Below, one piece after another: positions 1 through 7,321 of a stretch of DNA of 52,182 nt. This DNA comes from Pseudomonadota bacterium (GTDB taxonomy: Bacteria > Pseudomonadota > Gammaproteobacteria > Burkholderiales > JABEVD01). The stretch lies in contig JAJZTQ010000019.1 in NCBI GenBank assembly GCA_021848825.1, positions 1 through 52,182 on the forward strand. The letters run 5' to 3'. A model generated the notes under the pieces. It saw only the letters and a program-made list of their open reading frames with translations, was not told the origin of the DNA and made no database searches. Numbering within the stretch: position 1 is the first letter of the stretch; every line of letters begins with the position of its first letter. The translations under genes and the position numbers were made by a program.

Positions 1-494
1 GAGTCGGGCATTACAATCCTTTGGGCAAGGTTCCCGTTCTGGTCATGGAGGACGATGAGACGCTTTTCGACTCGCGCGTGATCGTCGAATATCTGGATAC
101 CATTACGCCCGTCTCCAGGCTGATTCCCGAAGTCTCAAGGCAAAGGATACAGGTCAAGCGCTGGGAGGCGCTGGCGGACGGCACCTGCGATGCAGCCGCT
201 GCGATTTTCCTGGAGCGGAAAAGAGCACCCGAAATGCAGAGCCAGGAATGGATCGCCAGGCAGAAAAAGAAGATAGACCAGGGACTCAATGCGATGGCGA
301 TCGAGCTCGGGGAGAGGCACTGGTGCATGGGGGAAGGATACAGCCTGGCGGACATCGCGGTCGGCTGCTGCCTGGGTTATCTCGACTTCCGCTTTCCGGA
401 GATCAAGTGGCGGGAAGAATATCCCAATCTCGCGAAATTGTTCGATAAGCTCATGAAGCGCGCGAGCTTCTCCGAAACCGCTCCGGTGGCGTGA
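1..494 (+). CDS. Glutathione S-transferase family protein (5' end outside window)
   Basis: The frame is open from the window edge and reads VGHYNPLGKVPVLVMEDD, the usual end of the thioredoxin-like N-terminal domain of glutathione transferases. The gene therefore starts upstream, and a TTG at 21 inside this stretch is not the true start. The rest is the all-helical C-terminal domain, including a late GYSLADIAVGCCLGYLDFRF segment typical of the family. Such soluble enzymes conjugate or reduce with glutathione; the substrate cannot be told. The stop at 492-494 lies 8 bases from the end of the convergent mnmA gene. The catalytic N-terminal residue is outside the window, so activity cannot be judged. 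Confidence 0.85.
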   Translation, partial: VGHYNPLGKVPVLVMEDDETLFDSRVIVEYLDTITPVSRLIPEVSRQRIQVKRWEALADGTCDAAAAIFLERKRAPEMQSQEWIARQKKKIDQGLNAMAIELGERHWCMGEGYSLADIAVGCCLGYLDFRFPEIKWREEYPNLAKLFDKLMKRASFSETAPVA

Positions 495-502
495 TCTCGC
501 GA

Positions 503-1558
503 TCAGACGATGATCCCGCCGCCCAGGCAGACGCGGCTCTCGTAGACCACGACTGACTGCCCCGGGGTCACCGCCCATTGGGGTTCGGCGAAATCGATCT
601 TGCAGGCCTCATCCAGTCTCACGATGCAGCAGGGGGCGTCGGCCTGCCTGTAGCGAGTCTTGGCGGCATAGACCCAGTTTCTGTGGGGCGGCCTTCCGCT
701 TGTCCAGGAAAGATCGGTGCATTCGAGGCTGCTTCGGTAAAGCAGGGGATGCTCATGCCCCTGCACGACGATGAGCCTGTTCTTTTCCATGTCCTTTCCC
801 GCGACATACCAGGCCTCTCCCTCTCCGCCTATTTCCAGGCCCTGTCTCTGGCCTATCGTGTAGTACATCAGCCCGATATGATTTCCCACTGTTTTCCCTT
901 CCGGGGTCGTCATCTCCCCGGGTTCCCGCGGGAGATAGCGGTTCAGGAATTCCCTGAATTTCCGCTCCCCTATGAAGCAGATCCCGGTGCTGTCCTTCTT
1001 TGCGAAGTTGGGAAGCCCTGCGCTTTCGGCGATTTTCCTGACATCCCTTTTCAGCATGTTTCCGAGAGGAAAAATCGTCTTCGAGAGCTGCGCCTGATTC
1101 AGCCTGTAGAGGAAGTAGCTCTGGTCTTTCGTCCCGTCTTCCGCTTTGAGCAGCTGATATTCCCCGTCCATTTCCCTGACCTGTGCATAATGGCCTGTTG
1201 CGATATGGTCGGCGCCGAGAGAAATCGCATGATCGAGAAATGCCTTGAACTTGATTTCGGAATTGCAGAGCACGTCCGGGTTGGGCGTCCTGCCAGCCCC
1301 GTATTCTTCGAGGAAGCGGCTGAAAACCCTTTCCTTGTATTCCTTCGAGAAATTGACCGCCTCCATCTCTATGCCTATCCTGTCAGCCACTGACACGGCG
1401 TCGATCAGGTCCTGACGCGATGTGCAGTATTCTTCCGAATCGTCGTCTTCCCAGTTCTTCATGAAAAGACCTATGACCCTGTAGCCCTGCTTTTTCAGCA
1501 GAAGGGCGGCAACGGATGAATCGACGCCTCCGGACAGGCCCACGACGACTGTTTTCAA
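503..1558 (-). CDS. mnmA: tRNA-specific 2-thiouridylase MnmA
   Basis: This 351-residue cytoplasmic enzyme makes the 2-thio group of wobble uridine 34 in tRNA-Lys, -Glu and -Gln, with ATP and a persulfide sulfur relay. The N-terminal PP-loop SGGVDSS lies at residues 9-15. The two expected catalytic cysteines are present: Cys98 in [12 protein letters not shown] and Cys194 in [11 protein letters not shown]. The GHYAQ segment and the C-terminal beta-barrel region complete the family pattern, and length is near the usual 360-370. Its start ATG overlaps the stop of the upstream Nudix gene by 4 bases, so the two are probably translated from one message. Confidence 0.95.
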   Translation of the reverse strand: MKTVVVGLSGGVDSSVAALLLKKQGYRVIGLFMKNWEDDDSEEYCTSRQDLIDAVSVADRIGIEMEAVNFSKEYKERVFSRFLEEYGAGRTPNPDVLCNSEIKFKAFLDHAISLGADHIATGHYAQVREMDGEYQLLKAEDGTKDQSYFLYRLNQAQLSKTIFPLGNMLKRDVRKIAESAGLPNFAKKDSTGICFIGERKFREFLNRYLPREPGEMTTPEGKTVGNHIGLMYYTIGQRQGLEIGGEGEAWYVAGKDMEKNRLIVVQGHEHPLLYRSSLECTDLSWTSGRPPHRNWVYAAKTRYRQADAPCCIVRLDEACKIDFAEPQWAVTPGQSVVVYESRVCLGGGIIV

Positions 1559-2013
1559 GTTCCCTCTCCGAAATGGGTGATGATGTCCAGAGGATACCGG
1601 ATGCCGGAGAGATAATCCTCCACGCAGCGCTTCACCATGGGGCTTCTGAGCTCTCTCGATGCGACTTCATCCGGATGGAGCCAGTGCGCGGCGATGATGC
1701 CTTCGTCGAGTTTCCTATTGTCATCATGCCCCGATATCCTTCCGGTGAAGGCGAATCGTAGATAGGTCGTGTCCTGCTTTCGCCACTGGTAGATGCCGAC
1801 GAGCGCATCAGGCTCGAAAGTGTAGGCGGATTCTTCCAGCGTCTCCCTGATGGCAGCCTGAAAGAGCGACTCGCCTTCCTCGAGATGGCCTGCCGGCTGG
1901 TTGTAGCGGATTCCATCAGATGTGCTTTCTTCGACCAGCAGAAATTTTCCGTCCATCTCGAGCACGGTGGCGACAGTGACATTGGGCTTCCAGATCATGC
2001 GGCTTTCCTGCAA
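1555..2013 (-). CDS. Nudix hydrolase (NudJ-like)
   Basis: This 152-residue protein has a Nudix box at about residues 42-64 ([20 protein letters not shown]), giving the metal-binding G-x5-E-x7-RE-x2-EE pattern; Ser replaces the usual following Gly. It hydrolyses a nucleoside diphosphate linked to another moiety; position before mnmA and overall likeness suggest the NudJ type, known to act on thiamine and nucleoside pyrophosphates. Substrate is inference. The first ATG (2013) gives MQESRM; an ATG five codons later would give [14 protein letters not shown], which looks more like the usual N-terminus, so either start is possible. Coupled to mnmA by an ATGA overlap. Confidence 0.85.
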   Translation of the reverse strand: MQESRMIWKPNVTVATVLEMDGKFLLVEESTSDGIRYNQPAGHLEEGESLFQAAIRETLEESAYTFEPDALVGIYQWRKQDTTYLRFAFTGRISGHDDNRKLDEGIIAAHWLHPDEVASRELRSPMVKRCVEDYLSGIRYPLDIITHFGEGT

Positions 2014-2033
2014 TGCAAAACGGCATGATAGGC

Positions 2034-2062
2034 AAAAAAAAAGGCGGGGGAAAGCCCCCGCC
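2034..2062 (-). terminator. Intrinsic terminator after the Lys/His-rich small protein gene
   Basis: An 8-bp GC-only stem (GGCGGGGG / CCCCCGCC, loop of 4) at 2043-2062 is followed on the minus strand by nine consecutive T. It lies 18 bases after the stop of the 2081-2290 gene. Confidence 0.85.
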
Positions 2063-2080
2063 CTTTTCGGATGAGCCGAA

Positions 2081-2290
2081 TTACTTGGCTTCGTCCTTCT
2101 TCTCTTCTTTCTTCATTGCCTTCTTGGCGTGATGCTTTTTGGCATGATGCTTCTTGACGTGATGCTTGACTTCCTTCTTTTCTGCCTTCATTTCGGTCTT
2201 TGCTTCATCCTTGGGCGCATCGGCAGCGATGGCGGAAAGAGAAACGGAAGCGAAAACGGCAGCGATCAGTGCGGAGAGCAGTTTGTTCAT
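2081..2290 (-). CDS. Small secreted Lys/His-rich protein
   Basis: 69 residues. Residues 1-23 form a clear signal peptide with an Ala-rich hydrophobic core ending at SLSAIAAD. The mature part is almost only Lys, His, Glu and Ala, with HHVKKHHAKKHHAKKAMKK in the middle and a Lys/Glu tail. No known domain is recognised. A strongly basic histidine-rich exported peptide could bind metal, acid or polyanions, but nothing here proves it. It has its own terminator. The signal peptide is closely alike to those of the next two genes upstream on the same strand (2404-2580 and 2682-3050), which suggests duplication of a secretion module. Confidence 0.75.
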   Translation of the reverse strand: MNKLLSALIAAVFASVSLSAIAADAPKDEAKTEMKAEKKEVKHHVKKHHAKKHHAKKAMKKEEKKDEAK

Positions 2291-2373
2291 GGTAACCCTT
2301 TAAAGTTTGATTAAAACACCCCATGTCTGGGCAAGCATAATAACGCTCTCGATTTCAATCCGTTGACACGGGC

Positions 2374-2400
2374 AATTAAAATGGGGGCCATCGGCCCCCA
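2374..2400 (-). terminator. Intrinsic terminator after the second small secreted protein gene
   Basis: TGGGGGCC / GGCCCCCA, 8 bp with loop ATC (2382-2400), followed on the minus strand by TTTTAATT. It starts 3 bases beyond the stop codon of the 2404-2580 gene. Confidence 0.8.
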
Positions 2401-2403
2401 TCA

Positions 2404-2580
2404 TTACTTGGCCGCCTTGTGGTGATGCTTCTTGGCCTTGTGGTGATGCTTCTTCATGTGCTTCTTTGCAGGCGCGGATTTCGCTGCACCTGCATCAGGC
2501 GCTGCGTCGGCTGCAAGGGCGCCGAAGCTGAAGGTCGCTGCGAATACCGCTGCAATCAGGGCTGAAATAAACTTGGTCAT
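2404..2580 (-). CDS. Small secreted His/Lys-rich protein (58 residues)
   Basis: Read directly from the minus strand: ATG at 2580, stop TAA at 2404-2406. The product begins MTKFISALIAAVFAATFSFG and has a signal peptide ending near ALAAD. The mature part is Ala/Pro-rich, then carries two KKHHHKA blocks and ends in AAK. An AAAGG lies 7 bases before this ATG; a second ATG three bases earlier (2583) would sit only 4 bases from it, so 2580 is preferred. It is paralogous in design to the 2081-2290 product (same kind of signal peptide, His/Lys tail). It has its own terminator, so the three genes of this row look like separate units. Function unknown. Confidence 0.75.
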   Translation of the reverse strand: MTKFISALIAAVFAATFSFGALAADAAPDAGAAKSAPAKKHMKKHHHKAKKHHHKAAK

Positions 2581-2656
2581 CATCTATCCTTTGTTTGGTT
2601 GAAAAGAACAGGCTTGTGCCTGCACCATTTAACGCTCTTGTCGGATCCGGGTTGAC

Positions 2657-2679
2657 GAAGCGGGGCCCGGCCCCGCTTC
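2657..2679 (-). terminator. Hairpin after the WC/PCP-repeat protein gene
   Basis: A perfect 10-bp stem GAAGCGGGGC / GCCCCGCTTC with a 3-base loop lies 2 bases beyond the stop codon of the 2682-3050 gene. There is no T run after it on the minus strand, so it is a weak terminator or an RNA-stabilising hairpin. Confidence 0.45.
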
Positions 2680-2681
2680 TT

Positions 2682-3050
2682 TTACTTCTTGTCAGCTGCA
2701 GCAGGGCTGGATGCCGGCTCGCTCTTCTTCAGCATATGCCTTGGCGCCTTCTTGGGGCAGGGGGCGTTCTGGAATTGCTGGGTGGTGATGCACCATTTCT
2801 TGCGCTTGTGAGGGCATGGAGTCGACTGGAATTGCTGGGTCGTCCTGCACCAGTGGCGGCGCGGCTTCTTGGGGCAGGGAGCGGTCTGGAACTGCTGGGT
2901 GGACTTGCACCAGTGTCTGCGCGCCTTTTTGACGGGTGCGGCTTGTTCTTTGGCTGCCTCGGGTGCGGAGGCGGGTTCGGCAGCATAGGCCGAAAGGCTG
3001 ATCGAGGCTGCGAAGACCGAAGCGAAAAGAACAGACAGAAGATTCTTCAT
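2682..3050 (-). CDS. Secreted small protein with three WC-TQQFQ-PCP repeats
   Basis: 122 residues. Residues 1-24 are a signal peptide (MKNLLSVLFA core, cleavage after AYA). After an Ala/Pro/Glu linker come three near-identical repeats of about 20 residues, each with the pattern W-C-x2-T-Q-Q-F-Q-x2-P-C-P, at about residues 47-60, 67-80 and 86-99, separated by basic KKPRRH-type linkers. Each repeat has two Cys twelve positions apart, which in the periplasm could form a disulfide or hold metal. The tail is Lys/Ala/Pro-rich. No known domain is recognised. It belongs with the two other small secreted proteins by signal peptide and position. Confidence 0.75.
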   Translation of the reverse strand: MKNLLSVLFASVFAASISLSAYAAEPASAPEAAKEQAAPVKKARRHWCKSTQQFQTAPCPKKPRRHWCRTTQQFQSTPCPHKRKKWCITTQQFQNAPCPKKAPRHMLKKSEPASSPAAADKK

Positions 3051-3223
3051 TTAACTCCCCTCATGAATGTTGTTTTGAAGGATAACAAGGCATGGAATCC
3101 ATGCCGTCGACCAGGACAAGTGTAGATGAAAGGCGGGCGATTGCCAATCAAAAATTGTTTTATGGAATCGAATTCGAAATCAAAGCGGAGTAAAATAGCT
3201 TCAATTCAAACAAAGGAAGAAGC

Positions 3224-4456
3224 ATGACGAATATAACACTGCCGCAAGGCGAGAAGATTTCGGTCAATCCGGATCTTTCCCTCACTGTGCCCGACAATCC
3301 GATCATTCCCTACATCGAAGGGGACGGCATCGGGGTCGACATCACCCCGGTGATGAAGCGGGTTGTCGATGCTGCAGTCGAGAAGGCCTATTGCGGCAAG
3401 CGCAGGATCTCGTGGATGGAAGTCTATGCAGGGGAAAAGGCCGTAAAGGTCTACGGCAACGATACATGGCTGCCCAGGGAGACGCTTCAAGCCGTTTCGG
3501 ACTATGTTGTTTCCATCAAGGGGCCGCTGACCACGCCCGTCGGGGGCGGAATCAGGTCGCTCAATGTGGCGCTCAGACAGGAACTCGACCTTTATGTCTG
3601 CCTGAGGCCTATTCGGTATTTCGAAGGCGTTCCTTCGCCGCTCAGGCATCCGGAAAAAACGGACATGGTGATCTTCAGGGAAAATGTCGAGGATATCTAT
3701 GCGGGCATAGAATGGGAAGCGGGGTCAGCCGGCGCGCAAAAGGTCATCCGTTTCCTGCAGGAGGAAATGGGCGTTGACAGCATCAGGTTCCCGGATACTT
3801 CCGGCATAGGCATCAAGCCGATTTCCAGGGAAGGGACGGAAAGGCTTGTGAGGCGCGCAATCCAGTATGCGATTGACAACGGAAGAAAATCGGTGACGCT
3901 CGTCCACAAGGGCAATATCATGAAGTACACGGAAGGCGCTTTCAAGAACTGGGGTTATGCCCTGGCGAAAAGGGAGTTCGGCGCTGAACTGATCGATGCC
4001 GGCCCCTGGATGAGGCTGCCTGGCGGCATCGTCGTCAAGGATGTCATCGCGGACAATTTCCTTCAGCAGATACTGCTCAGACCGGAGGAGTACGATGTGG
4101 TGGCGACCATGAACCTCAACGGTGATTACATTTCGGATGCGCTTGCGGCCCAGGTGGGGGGAATAGGGATCGCCCCCGGCGCCAATCTAGGAGACGGCGT
4201 GGCGATGTTCGAGGCGACCCATGGCACTGCGCCCAAATATGCAGGAAAGGACAATGTGAATCCCGGCTCCATCATTCTTTCGGCTGAAATGATGCTGCGC
4301 CACATGGGCTGGAAGGAAGCGGCAGATCTGCTTATACGGGGAATGGAAGCCGCGATCCGCGACAGGCAGGTGACCTATGACTTCGCAAGGGTGATGGAAG
4401 GCGCAAAACAGGTGTCCTGCTCGGGTTTCGGACAGGCCATGATGGAAAGGATGTAA
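3224..4456 (+). CDS. icd: Isocitrate dehydrogenase, NADP-dependent type
   Basis: 410 residues, close to the 416 of the Escherichia coli enzyme. It oxidatively decarboxylates isocitrate to 2-oxoglutarate in the TCA cycle. The start region [15 protein letters not shown], the substrate loop [13 protein letters not shown] with Ser112 (the counterpart of the phosphorylatable Ser of the enteric enzyme), [14 protein letters not shown] and the nucleotide-binding [13 protein letters not shown] segment are all present. A good ribosome site AAGGAAGAAG precedes the ATG. It is a single gene ending in a two-way terminator shared with the convergent cold-shock gene. Cofactor type is judged from overall likeness, not from a decisive residue test. 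Confidence 0.93.
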   Translation: MTNITLPQGEKISVNPDLSLTVPDNPIIPYIEGDGIGVDITPVMKRVVDAAVEKAYCGKRRISWMEVYAGEKAVKVYGNDTWLPRETLQAVSDYVVSIKGPLTTPVGGGIRSLNVALRQELDLYVCLRPIRYFEGVPSPLRHPEKTDMVIFRENVEDIYAGIEWEAGSAGAQKVIRFLQEEMGVDSIRFPDTSGIGIKPISREGTERLVRRAIQYAIDNGRKSVTLVHKGNIMKYTEGAFKNWGYALAKREFGAELIDAGPWMRLPGGIVVKDVIADNFLQQILLRPEEYDVVATMNLNGDYISDALAAQVGGIGIAPGANLGDGVAMFEATHGTAPKYAGKDNVNPGSIILSAEMMLRHMGWKEAADLLIRGMEAAIRDRQVTYDFARVMEGAKQVSCSGFGQAMMERM

Positions 4457-4485
4457 AAAAACAGCCCACCTGGGTGGGCTGTTTT
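4454..4485. terminator. Bidirectional terminator between icd and the cold-shock gene
   Basis: A 10-bp stem ACAGCCCACC / GGTGGGCTGT with a 2-base loop (4461-4482), with A-run before and T-run after, so it can serve both converging genes. Confidence 0.9.
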
Positions 4486-4495
4486 CAACGATCGT

Positions 4496-4699
4496 TCAGA
4501 CCGCCTGGATGTTTGATGCTTGCTTTCCTTTGGGTCCCTGCGTGACCTCGAAGCTCACCTTCTGCCCTTCCTTGAGGGTCTTGAATCCGTTCATGTTGAT
4601 TGCGGAAAAGTGAGCAAACAAATCTTCTCCCCCATCGTCGGGTGTGATGAACCCGAAACCCTTCGAATCGTTAAACCATTTTACTGTACCGGTCGACAT
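4496..4699 (-). CDS. Cold-shock domain protein (CspA family)
   Basis: 67 residues, [20 protein letters not shown] onward, with both RNA-binding motifs: KGFGFI (RNP1) and DLFAHFSA (RNP2). The open frame extends 25 codons further upstream, but the family always begins at this Met, and AAGGAAG stands just before it, so 4699 is the start. It is a nucleic-acid chaperone binding single-stranded RNA. The leader from the predicted promoter is about 75 bases, shorter than the leader of the strongly cold-induced enteric cspA, so its regulation cannot be inferred. Confidence 0.95.
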   Translation of the reverse strand: MSTGTVKWFNDSKGFGFITPDDGGEDLFAHFSAINMNGFKTLKEGQKVSFEVTQGPKGKQASNIQAV

Positions 4700-4780
4700 C
4701 TGTGCTTCCTTAAAAAAATAAAATCGGGTTTCCCCTTGTTGCAGCACGCTTCCTTGAAATGCCATGAAACGCACTGTCCC

Positions 4781-4809
4781 TTTTTACCCATTTTTTTTGC
4801 CGAAGTCAA
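4781..4809 (-). promoter_or_regulatory. Predicted promoter of the cold-shock gene
   Basis: On the minus strand TTGACT (4809-4804), 17-base spacer, TAAAAA (4786-4781). This places the transcript start near 4774. Confidence 0.6.
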
Positions 4810-4833
4810 GCGGGAATTGATTTTTTTTGCATA

Positions 4834-5100
4834 ATGGATCATGCTTTCTTCATGAAAATGTTTGATCTGGCATCGATGCATTCCATGTTGGGGAAGAGGG
4901 TTTCGCTGCGCGGCATGCAAGGAACCGTCAAGGAAATCCTGGAAGAGGATCAGGCGCTTGTCGTCGAGACAGAAGGCGTCTCGATCCAGGCGGACAGCAT
5001 GGGTTATGCCAGGCGACGCGCAGCCGAGACGGTGGTCGTCCCGGTATTCGATGCCGACGGATCCTATTCGAAGGATTTTCTCGAAATCCTGAATGCCTGA
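4834..5100 (+). CDS. Hypothetical protein, 88 residues or fewer
   Basis: An open frame between the cold-shock promoter region and the end of ccmI. The product contains a compact stretch MLGKRVSLRGMQGTVKEILE followed by a beta-rich part and ends YSKDFLEILNA. It looks like a small SH3-like or beta-barrel fold, but no family is recognised. The start is uncertain: the first ATG (4834) has no ribosome site, and ATGs at 4852, 4858, 4876 and 4885 are also in frame. The stop abuts the stop of the convergent ccmI gene with no space between. GC-rich codon use like its neighbours supports a real gene. Confidence 0.55.
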   Translation: MDHAFFMKMFDLASMHSMLGKRVSLRGMQGTVKEILEEDQALVVETEGVSIQADSMGYARRRAAETVVVPVFDADGSYSKDFLEILNA

Positions 5101-6342
5101 TCAGGGCACGGTCTTGTCTATGGTGATCCTGATGTCGCTCGATCCCACCTGAACAGGATGGCTGAACCCGACCAGATCGCCCTTCTGCGGCATGGCGTTG
5201 CCCGATTTGGAAATTCTTGCACCGACGATCACCGTCTTGAAATTGGAAAGCTTCATCATCGGGGCCATGGCGAGCGTGTCGTCGAGCGAGAATTTGAGCG
5301 GGAGTTCCTTTGCGGGAATCTTCAGAACGGCGAGGGGCATCCTCGGCCCGCTCACTGCCTGGGCGAAAATATAGAGCGTGTCGTCCACCCCGGCTTTGGA
5401 TTGGAGTTCGGGGGAGAGCGTCACGGAACCGGATACCGTTCCGGGAGCGGCTGCTGCCTGCTTGATCTTCGGCTCGGGAATGAATTGTCCTTGCGCCTTT
5501 GCCGCGGCTCTTGCGCCTTCTATCCCGCTCATCACCGCCTTGGCGTCTTCCGATCCCGGCTCGAGCTGTGAAAAGAGGTTGCTCCAGAGATCGACGACCC
5601 GCTTGTAATCATGCTGCTCGAATGCGAGTGCGCCCCCTATGGTCAGCGCCTTTGGATTGTTCGGATCGATCTTGAGCGCCCTGTTGGTGAGCTCGACTGC
5701 CTTCGGGCTGAGTTGCCTGGGGGTCAGCATCATTTCGCTTTCGCCATATTCTGCGAGCAGCTGCGCGTCGTTGGGGAGAAGCTTGGAAGCATGGTCGAAT
5801 GCATCCGCTGCGTCAGGAAAACGCTTCAGGACCATGTAGGAGCGGCCGAGCATTGTCCATCCTTCCGCATCGGTCGGATTCTTCTGGAGTTTTGCAGCAA
5901 GCCTGGCCACCATGTTTTCCACCTTCTGGGGAGTGATCTGGCCATTGTCGGCAGCGGGCTCCTGAGGCGCTTGCTGCGGGGCCAGGAATTTCGGATGGCC
6001 GAGCTGAAGATAAAGCAGAACGGCAAGCGTTGGAATGGCAATGCCGAGAAAGAGCGCTGTCTTCTTTCCCGCAGCGCTCCTCGCTGGGGGATTTTCCTCG
6101 TCCGATACATCCTCGAGCAGTCTCTTCTGGATTTCCTTTTTGCCTTCCTCATACTGCACATCGTTCATCAGCCCATTCTGATGGTCCGCGTCCAGCTCCG
6201 AGAGCTGCTGCTGGTAAAGCGAGACATTGAGCCTGCTGCGCTCGACGCTCTCCGCATGCTGTTCGCGGCGAAGCAGCGGTGTGAGGACGAAAAGGAGGGC
6301 GACCAGGATGAGAATCCCGCAGATAATCCAGAAAGCGATCAT
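5101..6342 (-). CDS. ccmI: Cytochrome c maturation protein CcmI
   Basis: 413 residues. Residues 2-23 form the first membrane helix (FWIICGILILVALLFVLTPL), a second helix follows near residues 90-113, and between them is a cytoplasmic loop with the usual YQQQLSELDADH segment. The periplasmic part holds TPR repeats (AEGWTMLGRSYMVLKRFPDAA and following, about 150-290) and a C-terminal domain of about 110 residues. CcmI is the apocytochrome chaperone of System I; its TPR part holds the apoprotein C-terminus for haem ligation. It is the last gene of the ccm operon and overlaps ccmH by 4 bases. Confidence 0.93.
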   Translation of the reverse strand: MIAFWIICGILILVALLFVLTPLLRREQHAESVERSRLNVSLYQQQLSELDADHQNGLMNDVQYEEGKKEIQKRLLEDVSDEENPPARSAAGKKTALFLGIAIPTLAVLLYLQLGHPKFLAPQQAPQEPAADNGQITPQKVENMVARLAAKLQKNPTDAEGWTMLGRSYMVLKRFPDAADAFDHASKLLPNDAQLLAEYGESEMMLTPRQLSPKAVELTNRALKIDPNNPKALTIGGALAFEQHDYKRVVDLWSNLFSQLEPGSEDAKAVMSGIEGARAAAKAQGQFIPEPKIKQAAAAPGTVSGSVTLSPELQSKAGVDDTLYIFAQAVSGPRMPLAVLKIPAKELPLKFSLDDTLAMAPMMKLSNFKTVIVGARISKSGNAMPQKGDLVGFSHPVQVGSSDIRITIDKTVP

Positions 6343-6797
6343 TGATTATGTTCCAGAAGAGATTGGGCGCGCCTTTCCTCGTCTTGGGACAGGCTGGTGT
6401 CCTCGATTTGGCTGCGGCGCTTTTGGATGGTGACGAACAGGATTATCAGTCCCGCGAATAGAAAAACGAAAGGCCCGAACCAGAGCAGCAGGGTCGTGGA
6501 TTTCACAGGCGGATTGTAGAGCACGAAGTCGCCGTAGCGATGCACGAGATAGGCGACGATTTCCTTGTCGGAATCCCCCTTCTTCATCATTTCCCTGATT
6601 TCCTGCTTGAGATCGAGCGCAAGTTCCGCCTGGGATGCGGCAAGCGATTCGTTCTGGCAGACCAGGCATCGCAGATTCTTGGACAGCGTGATCATGCGCT
6701 TCTCGATGGCAGGATCTGCTGCATCGGGAACGGCTTCCTTGGCCTCTACATGGATGAAGACGAAAAGGAGAGAAAGGGCGAGAAGCAGGCGCTTCAT
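6339..6797 (-). CDS. ccmH: Cytochrome c maturation protein CcmH
   Basis: 152 residues: signal sequence or first helix (1-19), periplasmic helical domain with the diagnostic redox motif LRCLVCQ (Cys44, Cys47), then a C-terminal membrane helix (LLLWFGPFVFLFAGLIILFV). CcmH, with CcmG, keeps the CxxCH cysteines of apocytochromes reduced and takes part in the haem lyase complex with CcmF. This is the short form of CcmH, with the TPR part encoded separately as ccmI, as in many proteobacteria. ATGA overlaps with both neighbours. Confidence 0.95.
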   Translation of the reverse strand: MKRLLLALSLLFVFIHVEAKEAVPDAADPAIEKRMITLSKNLRCLVCQNESLAASQAELALDLKQEIREMMKKGDSDKEIVAYLVHRYGDFVLYNPPVKSTTLLLWFGPFVFLFAGLIILFVTIQKRRSQIEDTSLSQDEERRAQSLLEHNQ

Positions 6798-7321
6798 TGT
6801 GACAGTTCCTTGATCAGGGGGACGAGCTCTTCGTTGATCCGCTTGACGGTGACGGGGCCGATGATCTTGTCCCTGATGATCCCCTGCTTGTCGATCACGT
6901 AGGTCTCGGGTACGCCGTATACGCCGTAATTGATCCCGACTCGGCCATCGAGGTCGGATACGCTGAGTTCATAGGGATTTCCCATCTGGTTGAGCCACTG
7001 CCTGGCATCCTCGGGCTTGTCCTTGTAATCCAGTCCGATGATCGGCGCCATCCTTCTTCCCGAGAATTCGACCAGAAGGGGATGCTCGTCCCGGCAGGAT
7101 TCGCACCATGATGCGTAGACGTTCAAGAGCCAGACGTTGCCCAGCATATCCCGGCTCGAGAATTGCTTCGACGGATCATGCACATCGGTGAGCGTGAATT
7201 GAGGCGCGGCCTTGCCTATCAATGGCGAAGGGACTTCCCTGGGGTCGAGCCTGAGCCCTTTCCAGAGGAAGGCTGAAAGGATCAGGAAAAGGACGAGCGG
7301 TATGGCAAATTTCAGCTTCAT
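6794..7321 (-). CDS. ccmG: Thiol:disulfide interchange protein CcmG (DsbE)
   Basis: 175 residues: an N-terminal membrane anchor (about 4-21) and a periplasmic thioredoxin fold with active site WCESC (Cys73, Cys76) in LLNVYASWCESCRDEHP, plus the GVYGVPETYVID strand that carries the cis-proline. It reduces the disulfide in apocytochrome or CcmH. The family also has WCxSC and WCPTC forms, so the active site is normal. Overlaps ccmF and ccmH by 4 bases on each side. Confidence 0.94.
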   Translation of the reverse strand: MKLKFAIPLVLFLILSAFLWKGLRLDPREVPSPLIGKAAPQFTLTDVHDPSKQFSSRDMLGNVWLLNVYASWCESCRDEHPLLVEFSGRRMAPIIGLDYKDKPEDARQWLNQMGNPYELSVSDLDGRVGINYGVYGVPETYVIDKQGIIRDKIIGPVTVKRINEELVPLIKELSQ

